DNA from: Gautieria morchelliformis
Lineage: Eukaryota > Basidiomycota > Agaricomycetes > Gomphales > Gomphaceae
Assembly (NCBI GenBank): GCA_015179125.1
Contig: WHVA01000128.1
Location: 1-64,000, forward strand
DNA: 64,000 nt
Direction of reading: 5' to 3'
This document shows, piece after piece, positions 47,324 to 59,795 of the stretch (its first letter is position 1; every line of letters begins with the position of its first letter). Made by a program: the position numbers and the translations under genes. Below the pieces are notes generated by a model, which made no database searches, was not told the DNA's origin, and saw nothing but the letters and a program-made list of their open reading frames with translations.

Positions 47324-48162
47324 TGTTATACTTGAATCGCCTCGGATCCCCTTCCCTATACCGATGGACATCTATTTGAATGGCGGGTGGCCTTGAAGTT
47401 GATATTTAACACTCCCAAGAATATTTAGAGGACCTTTCCAAGCAAGGCGGCCCATCCCCCTAGCGCACATCACAACACAGGTCAGAGGATCGACGAATGA
47501 TGGGATGCTATCTGGCGTGCATGATTGTTTATTGATACGAAATATACAGCTTTGTAAGTCTCTAAGGAAAACATTGGTGTTTACAATAACAAAGTATCAA
47601 TAATCCATGAAACAATGCTCAAATGAGGTAGTTCATTAGAATTAATCAATCGACTAGCCTCAAGCATCTGGCCGCAAGAAAAACGCGTGAGAGGACGCTA
47701 TCCCTTGATATATACTAGTAGTCCACTCTTGACGATGATCAATGCAACGGAAGAGCAGATATGTCATGCCTCACTGCTTTGACGGTTGCAGTGATATGAG
47801 CGTTAACGTCAACATGAAGTTCCTCGTCTTTTCTTCTTTAGTCTGCTTTGTTGAATCCTTTTTTTTTTTTTTCTCGGATACATGTGCGATATCGTTCGCT
47901 GTTCCCTCAAGGACCAGGCTGTGCCAAGGCACCAGTTGCACCTCCACGCGCTATGATCTATTGCTGTCAGATCGATCCAGGGCCGTCGACCTTTAGCAGA
48001 GCGTCAATCGACGCGCTAGTAGCTGGTCATTTGAGCATCGGCGTCAGGAAGATAGAGCACGAGAGGCGAGGAGGAGGGCAAACAAAGGAGGGAAGATATC
48101 ATCAAGGAGAGTGCCCTGAGTCGGTCAAGCAGAGGCTCACTGGCAATATATTGACTACAATT

Positions 48163-51100
48163 TCAAGGGGCGAACTCGACCTCTTTAGCATTGATCCCCG
48201 GGTCTTTGCTTGAATCCCTGTCTATTGGCACCACCCCACACTTCCTGACAATTAATTGCTGATCATATTCAATTGAGATGCGGATCACCTGTTGATGAAA
48301 GATGGCCACGTTGATCACAGAGCTCAAGATAATGGCATCAGAAAACGTCTTATCATTCGTCCTCCCGTCTGATAAAATTACAATCTTTGTGGTCTTCCGC
48401 CTGCCCAATCGGCCTCCCATTTCCTCGTCGGACGGGTCCTCCTGCGGTCTCTCTACAGGCGAGGATCCTCCAAAAATAGGCCTGGATCTCAGATGCGCCT
48501 CAGTAGCCTCAATTTCTTCTTCGTCATCGTTCCGTGGGGCCTGCACATCTGGCGAATTTAATCGCTCGAAGTTGGGCTGTGGACGCGGTCGTGACCGCCG
48601 GGTTCGAGCTGAGTCCTCGGGAGGCGTTGTCCCCGGGGTACTCTACCTCTGTTCTGAGCGCGACAAGTCATTCGCGTAGTCGTCCGCATCGCTGTCGACG
48701 ACTTCCTGCATAGCATTGCCAGACGATGGAACGCCGCCCCTCCGTTTCTTCTGTCCCCGTCCCTCCGCTTCTTTTCTCGTCTTTCTTTTCTTCGTGCCAG
48801 TCGACTTCATATTGGCACTTCTACCCTCAGCAGCAGCCAGGGCCGTCCTCGCCCTCAAAGCAGCCTCTCTTTGAAAAAACTCTTCATCGTCGCCAAGCTC
48901 GGCATCACTGTCTTCAATGAACTGAGCTGACTTATAGTGCACTTCCTCTTTCTTCCTCCTTGCCTTGCGCTTAGGCACGTCCTCGTCCTCCGCATCGCTT
49001 TCTGCCTCACTAGATGGCTCCCGACGCCTGGCTCGACGACGAGTCTTCTTACGAAGCAACTGGGCTGCCTTTGTGCCCTCGAGATCCAACGGCTTTTCCA
49101 GGAATTGGTTTATTAGATTGAACGAGATTTGCAGGTCCGAGGGGAGGATGGCTGCAGGCACATACCACTCCAACTCATCCGCGTCTCGCATAAATCTCAG
49201 CATGGTTGTTATTCAAGGAGAATAAAAATATTGCTCACTGTCGTCAAGGAGGCAGAATTTTATCAAACGGCAAACAAGTTTGAATGGGGGATTTTTCGTC
49301 GCAGCATCAGCTTGTTCATCGCTCACATACGGAATCACTTGCACGATCCCATCAGCATTGACTTAGAAAGGTGGGAAAGTACTCACGATAGTCCTCAAAT
49401 TTCGCTATTGCATCACTTGACGGTCCTTTAAGTTTCCCGGCCTCCAGACGGATTTGTTCATCCTCGTTGATTTCTTCAGAGTCAGAATCCTTGTTCTTAT
49501 CTGGTCCATCCGTCTCCTCCACGATGCGTTGTCTGATACCGACAACAGTCGCTAGTATCTATGCGAAGGTGTGAGATAAGTAACAAGCTAAAGGTACGCT
49601 GCGAAACTATCTACCTCTTTGATCCACTCGACAAGATTTCGCTGATCATTCTCAACAAGACATCCGACAGCGATTCCAAGCTGCTCGCTCCACGAGTAGC
49701 CTTTCTTCACTTGCACATCTTGCGGATGCTTCCATGTCTGTAACCCCGCCGTGATATAAATGTTACGTCAAATATCAGTTTTGTATGGTCAACGTACCGA
49801 ATCAGGCACCCTGTCGGCTTGCTTGTCGTGCGTTTTGGGTTCCCAGCTGGAGAAGTTTTTCCACTGGCCACGATTTTTAGGAAAGAAAGCCTGTGGACCT
49901 TGAGTAAGCCCGTGGATATAGACATGTGCTCATGAGACCGACCTCCACAAGCAGAAAGGGTTCCTTCTCGGCCGCCTTGAAGAATTGTCTAAGTATGAAA
50001 TTGATGAGCTGAACAAGATCTTTATAAGGCTGAGTCCGCGGCAATGACTTCTGCTCCGCTAGGATGGACCTGAACAGATCGAGGGTGGAAACCTGTATGC
50101 GATGTTGATCAGATCTGCAGCTATTGACCACAGCACGTACTTTAAAGAAAAGACCCTCAGCTTTAGCCTTGACGGCTTGGCGATGCAACAAGCTGACCAC
50201 TCGCTTCACATTCTCAGCAGATAACTCCTTAAATCGAGCAAGGTAGACAAGAAGGGTATGGGTAATATCCTCGTTGGCGAATTTCTGTTGTGATGGCCAA
50301 CATCAACCAATAGTTGGAAGTTAAGGGGATGCAAAAGACGTACAGATTCAAATTTATCGAAGGTGAACATTTGCTCTTCGATTATACGCTCGTCTTCCGC
50401 GGCCACCTCGTCATCCACATCGGCTACATCCAAAACGCCCTCTTCTTCTGGGACGCCTTTGCCTAGACATACGATATTAGAACCCGCATGGATGCATGCC
50501 GATCAAAAGATAAACCTCTGCCTCCCTTTCCCCTGCCTCTGTTCTTTGCTCGCATACGTCGTCGCCGGACATAAACATCCCCCTTCTGCTTACCCCACTT
50601 CTCTAGCATCCGCAAAAGCACATAAGCTAGCTGGATCGAGGAATCGAGGTAGCTATACAATGCGATTTCCGTTAATGCGGATCTCACGGTGACCAAACAC
50701 ACTTACGCTATGCTCTGCTCTTTGTAGCCTTGAAGTCCTTCGAATGCAAGGTCGAGCACTTCGCCGTTATAGTATAACTGATGCTGCAAAATTTCTGCCG
50801 CCTCAGAAAGCGTAGGCTCTGAGACAAGCGACATGCTGTCGATGAGCAGTAGTAGCTGAGTCAGGCACTCGATCCCAGCTTGCAGTTCTGTCCACTGCTT
50901 GGGCTATGGTACAATGAAACTGTCAGCGCATACATCGCCTAGAGCACTCGCCCTACCTTCTCCTCGATCGCACCTCTCATTCGGCGTAGAATCCAGACGA
51001 TCCATCCTCTGTCGACCACTTCGGCCACCAGTTCGAAGCCCCAACCCCAACCGGTGCCCACACCACTGTCCTTGGCGAGCGCAGCCATGAAGAACTCGAG

Positions 51101-52552
51101 GAACCACTTGGTCACGAAAAGAAGACGTAAGTTGTCCTTCTCCGTTATCTTCGGACGCTCCGACTTTATGTCCTTGAGCAAGGATCCCAAAAACGCTATT
51201 GCAAAGTTACTTCTAGGAAAGAAACAAAGTGTAATAAAAGGACACACAATTGAAGCAAGACAAGATAAATTCCCGGGCGAAACCTTGTAGCACAGTCAGT
51301 GCATACGGACTCAAGTTGTCTTGTCCGCCCAACTCGTCCTATGTACAGACGGTATAACAGATGTGTCATATCCACAATTTTTCTGCGACTCACGAGAGTT
51401 TTAGCCTTCAGATACTTCCCCTTCTTCGTGCCATCAACAATATCCCGGGCTTCCTTCTTAATAGCATATTGGGTATGCAGAATCATCGACTCCTGGCCCG
51501 CTTTGACAGATATGGTTGTTCCAAATCTGCTGTGGCGGGAGGCTGCGTTTCGTTGAATAGTTCGTTTCCGTTCCGCCTCGAAGTCAAGGAGTCTCACAAG
51601 GTCGTCTTTGGGAGCCTGGCAATAATACAAGATATATTGAGCAACGTATGTGGTCTGCCATCTAGCATCATACCTGAACTTGGTTTAAAACCAGTGACGA
51701 AGGTTTCACGCCCCTCAGGAGGAGATATAAAGTTTCGAGTAGAAGTGTATTCCAACTTGTGAATAGGGGGTCGTTCTCGGCGTTGGTAGCCAACGTTACC
51801 AAAGTGTCTAAGATGTGATTTTCAGAAAGTGTCATTATCAGTTTGCTCTGAGAACAAGGTCAGCGTCTAAAAAAAAAACCTGGGACGAAAACCAGCACAC
51901 GTACTTGCAGACCGGAGTGCTCGGCCTGATCTGCGCTAAGATGTGTATTCGAAGGCAGATCCCGAATGAAGGCCAGATTTCGAAAAAGATGTAGGACAAT
52001 ATTGATTATTTGACCGTCTCTATCCTTCCTTTCCTTCCTAGTCTTTGCTAACGGAGGAAGCATAACTCCAAAAAGAGCTTGAATGACTCCAGGTTGGAGC
52101 AATGCAGCCTTATAGCTCAGATGAGAGCTGAGGAGAGTCGTGTAATCTGTCCCAACATCAAGCTCATCGTCGAGCTCCCTCAACTCGGATGCCACGTCAA
52201 TGGGCCAAGTCATTGACGTCACAAGCTCTGCGCAGAGTATTGCGCACCTATCCTCCACTCTTCCTTTTCCTGCTGTTTCGAGGAGGATGGGTACGATGTC
52301 ATTTTCCAAAACACGGGCCTTCCACATTATACGAGCTACGGTACGTTCATCGTCTGTGTCGTCCTTACGCCAGAACTTCTTCAAGTCCTTGAGACACCCG
52401 TATGCTTCATCACCAAGGATGTACGTTCCGCCCTTGAGGCCGCCCAAAGCAGTTATAACCGAAGTAATTGCGCGCGTTAGGATTGCACGACGGGATATCG
52501 CGGGAGATTTTCCACGCGAATGTGATTGCGATAGTTCATCCTCTGAGGCCAT
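48163..52552 (-). CDS. TOF1: Timeless/Tof1/Swi1 fork-protection protein, right copy
   Basis: Mirror of the left copy with the same exon layout and exactly equal length. Only a few substitutions are visible: Glu to Lys in the N-terminal RGxSPAI, Ala to Ser in FDKFExVRLL, and a change near the intron after KAKTL. The same in-frame TAG is present (minus strand, 48642-48644). Nothing in the sequence says which copy is expressed; both keep all recognisable domain motifs and splice sites. Confidence 0.93.
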
Positions 52553-53422
52553 GTCGTGGATTACCTTGAGCAACTAGCAAGGTTGTGGGGCTTGGTAGAG
52601 CTGTGACGACGCGTGGCGTGTCCGTCACACTGTGACACGTAGTCGTACACCAGGATTGCGTGTAGAGTGATGAGTAATTGGGCTGCTGGCTTCTGGCAGC
52701 AGAATAATAGCATGCCATCCATCGCCTTTATTGATTATTTTATAATGTGTAACCTGATATAAGTATAACAAGTATGATGGCACCGAGCTCAGCCCGCGGC
52801 CGCAACTCGGACGCTTCAAGCTGAGATGGCGTCCAACATATATGTTGAGTGTAGTTGAGTGATTCAAGAAATGGTGAAATCGATGTATAAACGTAATTGT
52901 AGAGCGTACTAGTGTTGTCGTTACTCATGCCAGTGGGGACAAGTTTGTTTCAATCTTCAGAACCAATCCAGAGAGTAGCTAATATGACTGCGATAGTTTC
53001 AGCCCAACCTATATCGCTCCCTTCACTTATATGAAGGACTGGTAACGAATATTCAAGACCAGAAAGTAGTAGCCGCGATCTGGCGTTGCATGCCAGGACG
53101 TCGATCAAGGCTCTGGAAACGTGTCTTTGAGAATCTAGAAAATGCCGCTTTGAAAGACTACATGAGTCGATGCAGATAGAGGTATATATGAATGACCTAG
53201 AGTATACGCGAGAGCAGCATGCATTCTTACGTCCTGCTACTGCAACAGCGGTCCCAACAGCGAGAAGGTGACAAGGTCAGAAATAAATGGACAACACATA
53301 ACCTTTATAAAATGATATCGCGCCAAGCAGGTAAGTAGCGGAGGATACCCAGGATGTATAAGAATACCCTTTCCAGACCTTGGCTCCTACCGTTCGACTT
53401 GAGTTCTCGGCTGCCGCCACCC

Positions 53423-53489
53423 CTTCGTCAGCGCAGCGAGCGAGAGTTGGAGAACTTCTGTCCAACTCTCGCTTGCTGCGCTGACGAAG
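53423..53489. repeat. Hairpin, 29 bp arms, 9 nt loop
   Basis: 53423-53451 pairs with 53461-53489 with one mismatch. Confidence 0.9.
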
Positions 53490-53614
53490 TATGCGCCCCC
53501 TGCGGACTTGAGTCCTCCACTGCCACCAATTCCAGCGGTACCTCCAACTCTCGCTCGCGACGCCGGCCTTGAAGTCCCATCCAGCGCTCGATTTGAGTTA
53601 CGACTTCCGAGCCT

Positions 53615-53657
53615 AAGTCTGGAGAGGATGATTGACTCAATCATCCTCTCCAGACTT
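53615..53657. repeat. Perfect palindrome, 21 bp arms, 1 nt centre
   Basis: 53615-53635 is the exact reverse complement of 53637-53657. The central base is C, as in the 22438 palindrome. Confidence 0.95.
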
Positions 53658-53752
53658 GGGCTCCTACCGCTCGACTTGAGTTCTCCACGGCCGCCACCAT
53701 TCCAGGGACACCTGGAGTGCAGGTGCATCTGCGGTCACACACACTGCTCTCT

Positions 53753-53818
53753 CCGGGGTCATTAAATATGACAACGCGAGACTTACGGTCTCGCGTTGTG
53801 ATATTTAACGACCCTCGG
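53753..53818. repeat. Hairpin, ~30 bp arms, 5 nt loop
   Basis: 53753-53782 and 53788-53818 pair with a few mismatches and a 1 nt bulge (GACAACGCGAGAC against GTCTCGCGTTGTG at the centre). Confidence 0.85.
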
Positions 53819-53949
53819 GAGAAGGGCGCTTTTATTGGCGTATGCGAGACGGAGGTGAGGGCTAGGACGGCGAAGGGGAAGCAGAGCGGACGAGAGTGGA
53901 GACAACACACCCCGCCCATCCAGGCACGGACACGCTCAGGGCCCTGCCC

Positions 53950-54075
53950 AATGAGCACAAGTAGAGACTGATAAGGAAAGGCTAGATAGACACCAATCTT
54001 GTGACCGCTTTGTATGACTTGTCTTACATAGGGCCCTGCCCCAAAAGACAATAAATTGGATTATAAAGAAAGAAA
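53950..54075 (+). mobile_element. LINE 3'-end fragment
   Basis: GAGCACAAGTAGAGACTGA, AAGGAAAGGCTAGATAGA, then CAATAAATTGGATTATAAAG follow the order of the LINE tail at 61895-62000. The copy is strongly diverged and short, hence older than the one at 61595. Confidence 0.65.
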
Positions 54076-54510
54076 AATTGATGTCACCACATGCATGCAA
54101 CGTACCTACATCTCCCACCACCCACGTGAATGGACGACTGACGAGAAGGTACGTACACATATATACTGCGGGGCGTTGTCCCGTTTGCCTCACATCCGCA
54201 GACAGACCTTGAACAGCGTCGCCGCCTCGCTAGAGTACTTATACTATTTATTTATCAACAAGCAGACTGTGAAGTATCGATGCAGACAAACTCAAATTAG
54301 CATCGCTATTTTACAGGCCTTTTACTTGATATCTATAGTGTCTATCAGCTGTGGAAGCGTACTGTTACAGCTGCACCTGTCTAGTCAGTCAGCGAAAATC
54401 CGACTTCAGGATGGTATTGAGTTACTGAGCTTGACCTGGATTCCGATGGGGTCACCGTCGCCAGAATGTACATGTTAAGAAGATGATGTTAGTATATGGT
54501 ATGATAACCG

Positions 54511-54599
54511 AACTGGAAGAACTCACAGGTAAGTACTCTGAGGCTTGTCCAGTTGGGGACCCCCCACAACTGGACAAGTACCTGTGAGTTCTTCCAGTT
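54511..54599. repeat. Compound hairpin with inner and outer stems
   Basis: The outer stem of 21 bp (54511-54531 with 54579-54599) and an inner stem (CTTGTCCAGTTGGGG with its near complement) are separated on the left side only by ~12 nt. A short insertion or incomplete copying on one side would explain the asymmetry. Confidence 0.85.
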
Positions 54600-55454
54600 G
54601 GGGTCTGGAGAGAATGGGCCGGACGGGCCGGTGGGATACAGAAGCGCCCGTCTTTACAGGTGGGTCAGCTGGACGCGGCGTAATGGTGCATATATACTAC
54701 GTTCTGCCAGTGCGCTGAAGCTTGAAGGCTTAACTGCTCGAAATTGACTCAAGACCTGCAGTACCCAACGTTGTATGTAGCCCACGGGGAGACCGGTCTA
54801 GTAGTTATATATAACTTCGCGCGTATTGCATGTGGAGCTAAGATGCTGGCGACTGGAAGTGATTGATCCTGCATGAAACATTTAGTTAAGCAGACCGATG
54901 TGCCATGTCGCAGAGAGGCTTCGAGTTTCTGATTATAATAAAAATACCTCTGTCGGGCTGCTCAAGACCTGCAACATACGGGCCGATGTCATAGACCACA
55001 TTAGAAAGATATATATAGTTGCGTCCGGTGTCACGAGAGGGTGAGCTGAAGGAACCATTGAAAATTCGACATCGAAAATTAATCCCATCATCGCCAAAGT
55101 GACTGTACAAGACTTTGGAGATATCCATTACAGAAATCGTTGACGTCACCATCATCCGGAATGCCGAACGGAACGTCTAGTCAACACGGTTTGGCCATAG
55201 AGGTCGAGCGTTTAGAATGGACCAATGTAAGATGTGGAAAAGGACTTGGAGTTATAGGGGGGGCCAGTTGTAAAAGACGGCGGATTTTATTTGCCACCCA
55301 CCAAGAGCAAAGTAAAACAAGCTTAGCTAAGCGCTAACCGGAAGTTCGTCATCGCACTACACTTTGCTGAGCACTCAACAGAGCTCAACGCCACAAACCT
55401 CACGTGCCTTGCTTGGTTCATAGACATCATCCACCCTCACAGATATACCCACGT

Positions 55455-56721
55455 ATGGCCGCGACAGCGCTGGAAAAGTTAGCGACCTGGCGGGTGCGAG
55501 GCACTCGCGCCTCGGAGCAGGTTGTCGAACAAGGCATAATTGTGCTGGAACAGGGCGCACTTAAAAGGATGGGAGATGATGGTGTGTACTGTACATATTA
55601 ACCCGTATTCGCATGCCGCGGTTGACTTGACCTGCGCATATAGCGTGGGCTTTCCTAGAACAGCTTGCGTTGGCATCGTTAGACATTGGACGGCTGGATA
55701 TTGCGGACGTTCGTAACAGATGCTCTGGGTGTGAATACTGATGACTTATGAGTGCATGCTTGCTTGTACCCTTGTTGTTACCAGGATTGTCTCGAACAGC
55801 TCACTGAAGAATTTCCGGGTTCTCCGAGGGTCGAATGTCTCAAAGGTATCCGCCTTGAAGCGGACGATAAGCCAGGAGAAGCATTAAATTTTTACGAGGC
55901 CGCATTGAGAGAGGACGATACAAATATTGTGCGTCATTTCGTGGAGCGTACACGTTGCAGATAGCGCTTACCCCAAGTTCCACATTTGTCCTACTTTGGT
56001 ACAATTGTACCGTCGAATAGGCGCTTTGGAAGCGACAAATCGCTGTGCTTCGGGGTCAAGGACCTCAGACCATCCCTCGTGCTGTGGAAGAGCTCACCCG
56101 ATACCTGGACACTTTCTACGCCGACGTAGAGGCGTGGATTGAGCTCGCCGATATTTACTCCGAATTAAATTTGTTCGTGGCCTTAACTCTTCCGTAGCAC
56201 CGGCTTATATTTCCCCATCCTGTCATGTGACGCACCTCGGACCGTGTACCAAAAGATATGCACTGTCGCTTCAAGCTTTGGCACATGTCCTCCTTCTTGC
56301 ATCACAAAACCCCTTCTATGTCCTACGGTTCGCGGAAACTGCCTATACAGCGGGAGATATTCCGCTGGCATTAAAAACCTTCCTCCGTGTCATTGACATG
56401 GACGAATCAGGCCCAAGCGAGGGCAACGCCACCAAAAGGGCGTGGTGGGGTGTTAAGCTGGTGCGATACATTATTGTGTTTGTCCTTGCACAGTCCACTG
56501 ATTTCTATTATTCCACTGCATTGTAGACCTCATCCCGTCTCTTGTCGTCTTCAAATGCATCGTCGGACTCCCAAACGCTTGCGCCGTCTGCCGAGCATCT
56601 GAAATTACTTGACGAGCTGGCGACAGAACGACTAGCCGGATCATATAGCACGACGTCGGCTGATAGGCAGGCTCGGGGCCGAGACGTTGTATTAGCTTGG
56701 TTGATCGGGCGGAAACGGTGA
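55455..56721 (+). CDS. EMC2: ER membrane protein complex subunit 2 (TPR protein)
   Basis: EMC2 is the cytosolic TPR subunit of the EMC insertase, which places tail-anchored and multipass proteins in the ER membrane. Visible blocks are WAFLEQLALASLDIGRLDIA, LEQLTEEFPGSPRVECLKGI, GEALNFYEAALREDDTN, VEELTRYLDT, then TFYADVEAWIELADIY, FYVLRFAETAYTAGD and ALKTFLRVIDMDES. The order and spacing match EMC2/TTC35. It ends LAWLIGRKR before TGA at 56719-56721. About six introns of 50-75 bp. The start is the first ATG in frame with the TPR region. Confidence 0.88.
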
Positions 56722-57893
56722 AGGCACATGAATTGGCAGGCTAGATAACATTAATACCAGTCCCCTGACCCTGCCTCTGTTGTACTCTAGGTCGCCGGGG
56801 AGGTCAGTTTGCGGACACTACAAGGCAGCTCTACATTTCGAGTTAATGGTCCGAACCGAGTCCAGACAAGCTTGATTATTGATGTTTTGGGGCCATGGTC
56901 AAGCTTTGAACCCTCCCCAGTACAGTTCAGACGGGTAGACGGACTCCGTTATGCTGTTGATTGGATTGGTTCCACAGATGAATGGAGACGGTGGCGACGT
57001 CGAAATAACCAAGATGCTTGCCGGGTATGAGTGGCCTGGCTGAGGGCGCGTCCTAGGTCAAGACAGAGAACTCATTCTGATGCCAAGGATGCCGCCTATC
57101 CATGAAGAAACCAATACCCAGATTGATAAGAGGATTGCAATGACAGGTCAGCAGCTCACGGCTAATTCCAACGAATTGGGGTGTACAATAGGAGGGTAGA
57201 TCAATTAAATGCAGATGTTGATGACTTCTCTCGCTCCCACGTGGAAGCGGTGATACAACGCCTAGCGGATACTGACGGTCCGCCCAGTGAAAGGTGCGCG
57301 CAACTGACTTCAAGTGGACAAACTGTGGTGGCAAGGAAAGCGTGTACATGGACTTGAGTCGAGGAGCCATAATCCAGTTGTTATCGGCTGCGGGCCAACA
57401 TTGGAGGAGTACAAGAGCCTCTCGAGGCTCGCGACTTGACGCGGTGAAGCGCCTTGTTCGACCCGGGGTTCCGAAAAGTGATGGGCTATATCCACAAATG
57501 GCATGGTTCATCGCCCTGAATGAAATTCGCCGGATGTTAACCGGCGCGCCCCGCATGGGCCAGGTCGCGCACAAGGCCTCGCAACCGCCTAGGACGCTTA
57601 AGACGAAATCTGCCACACCTTTCAGCAGGTAGAGTGAGACTGGAGATAATATGTCTAGACCAGTAACACGTTGGGGAGATATGTGGTTAGAAGAGAAGTC
57701 TGGGAACGTGGTGAACCTCGCGGTTGTGACAGGCTCTCGGTTCCCAGTCCGGAAACATCGGACAGTGACGGTGACCGATGTGACTGCGGCCGCTAAGATT
57801 TGAATCTGACAGTTTACTTATCTAACACGTGAGGCTCTATCTCTGGGACCACCACTTCCTGCCTCTCCTGCCTCTCTTTCCTTTACCCTCATC
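56722..57893. other. Region with possible unidentified small gene(s)
   Basis: Two open stretches on the plus strand might be exons: 56803-57030 (TLQGSSTFRVNGPNRVQTSL) and 57294-57632 (RATDFKWTNCGGKESVYMDL). A third frame shows MPRMPPIHEETNTQIDKRIA near 57080-57140 and RVDQLNADVDDFSRSHVEAV near 57197-57260. They do not assemble convincingly and no family is recognised. It could be a decayed gene. The last ~90 bp is probably the promoter of the bZIP gene. Confidence 0.3.
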
Positions 57894-59204
57894 ATGTCGT
57901 GCGTCGTCACCAGTCCCATGGGCGAATCTCCACCAAGTGAACTTTGGGCTGGCAAGAGCAGGAACGCGAAGGCGCAGGCTAGACATCGCGCAAAGCGAAA
58001 GGCGTATATCGAACAGGTGCTTATCTCTCGTCTACAGCAACCTTTCTCTCGTGGGTACTGAGTAGGCATCTCTAGCTTGAGCAGACGGTTTCAAAGCTTC
58101 AGACGGCGCTGGCACTCTCACCCGAGGAGGTGTCCAACCTGCCTAGCACACAAGCCAAATTGCGCGAGCTAAAAGAAGAGAATGACTCATTGCGAGCAGA
58201 ATTACGCAAATTCCAAAACCAGCCGCCGGCATCTGGCTACCTTGTTCCTGTACAGGTGCACAGCCCGCCACTGTCCGACGAGTTTCCGCGCCGCTCAAAG
58301 CGCCGCAAAATGTCCCCCGCGCGTGCCGCGGACCTCGAGTTACGGAATGCATATCTGGCGAGTATTTTGTCTGCCGACCAGGCATCATAGCCTGAGGGCT
58401 CGTGATCCTAGTTCATTCGTCTCTGCTTCAGGCTTCGGCGGATCCTTCGGTCGACGCTATGTCTACCTCTCATGGCAACTACGCAAGCTCACGGTCACTG
58501 GTCTCTGCATCTGTGTCTCTCGATCGGACTATGTACCCTTTGCAACATACCAATAGCATGGCCCCAAAGCATTCGTCTATCGAGCCTCCGGTCTTAAGGG
58601 AGGCGGCGCCGTTCTCTTGGACGCCTTTCACACATCAGCCTAACCCCACGCACCAAGTTGCCCCCGCGCCATGGTCAGTGCCCACTCATCACCGGAAGTC
58701 TTCATCTGGATCTAGCTCGTCTTCCGACTCGGGTCCCCCTTACATGGCGAGTGTTTCTTCCTGTTTCATTGACACCCTGTTCCCCCCACTACCCGTTCCT
58801 TGTTTCGAATCGTCAAAAATCTTTCGATCCTAGTAACGCTCCTGTTATCTTGCGACCCTTAGACACAGTCCCACAACCCCGTACAAATGGCTCTAACCCC
58901 CATATCCTCGTCGTATAAATCACCCCTCGCGAACAACCATATTACACGTCCTGAACCCACCTCAAAGGCTTACTACGTATGTTCTCATCACCAAAAATTT
59001 TTTACAACTTTTTACAACTTATTATGTTTCTCCACTTAGAATCACAGCTCCGAGGAGTCTACCGCTGTATACGGGATACCGAGCGAAATCCCTATGAACG
59101 CTTGTGAGCCTGCCCGTGCCGTTTCTGCAGGCTCGTCTCAGGACCCTGGCAGTACATGGCCCGATGCGCCGTCCTGGTCCTATTCGTTTGTGAGAATGCA
59201 ATGA
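57894..59204 (+). CDS. bZIP transcription factor
   Basis: Exon 1 carries the basic region NAKAQARHRAKRKAYIEQ, joined across an intron at about 58017-58076 to a leucine-zipper helix (LEQTVSKLQTALALS ... LRELKEENDSLRAELRKF). A nuclear-type basic patch RRSKRRKMSPAR and a Ser/Pro/His-rich region (MAPKHSSIEPPVL, HRKSSSGSSSSSDSG) follow. A last exon ends WPDAPSWSYSFVRMQ. A DNA-binding regulator; targets unknown. Downstream exon borders between 58350 and 58990 are uncertain. Confidence 0.8.
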
Positions 59205-59795
59205 CAGCCTGTATAATTCAGTGGTGCCAGCTACTAAAAGCCCGCCACGACGTCCAGTAATACTGCTTGGTATCCTGTGTTCTTGTTTGTCCTTGGCATC
59301 TTGCTGTGAGTCGTATAACTGTATCTGGGACCACAAACATGTATATTTTGCAAGCAGTCCGCTGCCGTCCAAATGACTTCCAATGTGCAATTACTGTCCT
59401 TGGCTTTACCGGTACCGAAGGTTTTGTGACTAGCTTGTCTGCTTTGTATCAGCCATCCGAAGGGTAAGTCGCGCCTAGGAGTGTGGCGGCAGCTTCGCCA
59501 CTTGCTTAAGGATATCATCTCTACGCTTGATTGACATTCGTGACTTTGTTTATACATCGGCTATCCACCAGTCAGAGGAACAGTTTGTATCTGAAAACTT
59601 TTCATCAAAGCAACACCGAAGTATGCTATCGATAAATTTCAGAACCGGATTTTAGTATGTACCCCTCGCCCTCAAACATGGTCTCTCTAACTCAAACTAG
59701 GTTGTGCGCCCTGAAGGATAGTCTTATGGATCAATCGATCGTCGTCTGTCCTTTGCCGCCATTTTTGATTCAAATACATCTCCGTGGCTTAATAC
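59205..59795. other. Intergenic region before the lectin tandem
   Basis: No supported gene. An open stretch near 59338-59467 lacks a recognisable family. Confidence 0.4.

Larger units (their letters stand above)
46529..53209 (-). repeat. Right arm of 6.7 kb inverted repeat
   Basis: Reverse complement of 22805-29499. It carries, from left to right: the gag start and LTR of the copia relic (inverted), the ~115 bp repeat, the UbiA 3' fragment on the plus strand, TOF1 on the minus strand, the second ~115 bp repeat and the TOF1 5' flank. Confidence 0.95.
53210..55454. other. Non-coding region with hairpin cluster
   Basis: Starts at the outer edge of the right arm. It holds four long hairpins (53423-53489, 53615-53657, 53753-53818, 54511-54599), repeated short blocks built on GACTTGAGTTCTC + GCCGCCACC (about 53397, 53513 and 53671), and a LINE tail at about 53950-54075. 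A short open frame near 55160-55338 has no recognisable family. No supported gene. Confidence 0.6.

Noticed and set aside
22805-53209. Giant transposon (for example a captain-bearing cargo element) with the inverted repeat as its ends
   Set aside because: The arms contain ordinary host genes and truncated fragments, no tyrosine recombinase was seen, and no target duplication was found at 22804/53210.
55160-55338. Small plus-strand ORF beginning MPNGTSSQHGLAIEV
   Set aside because: Too short, no homology recognised, no clear splice partners.
57053-57616. 187-codon minus-strand open frame
   Set aside because: No family signature and overlaps equally plausible plus-strand stretches; not supported as a gene.
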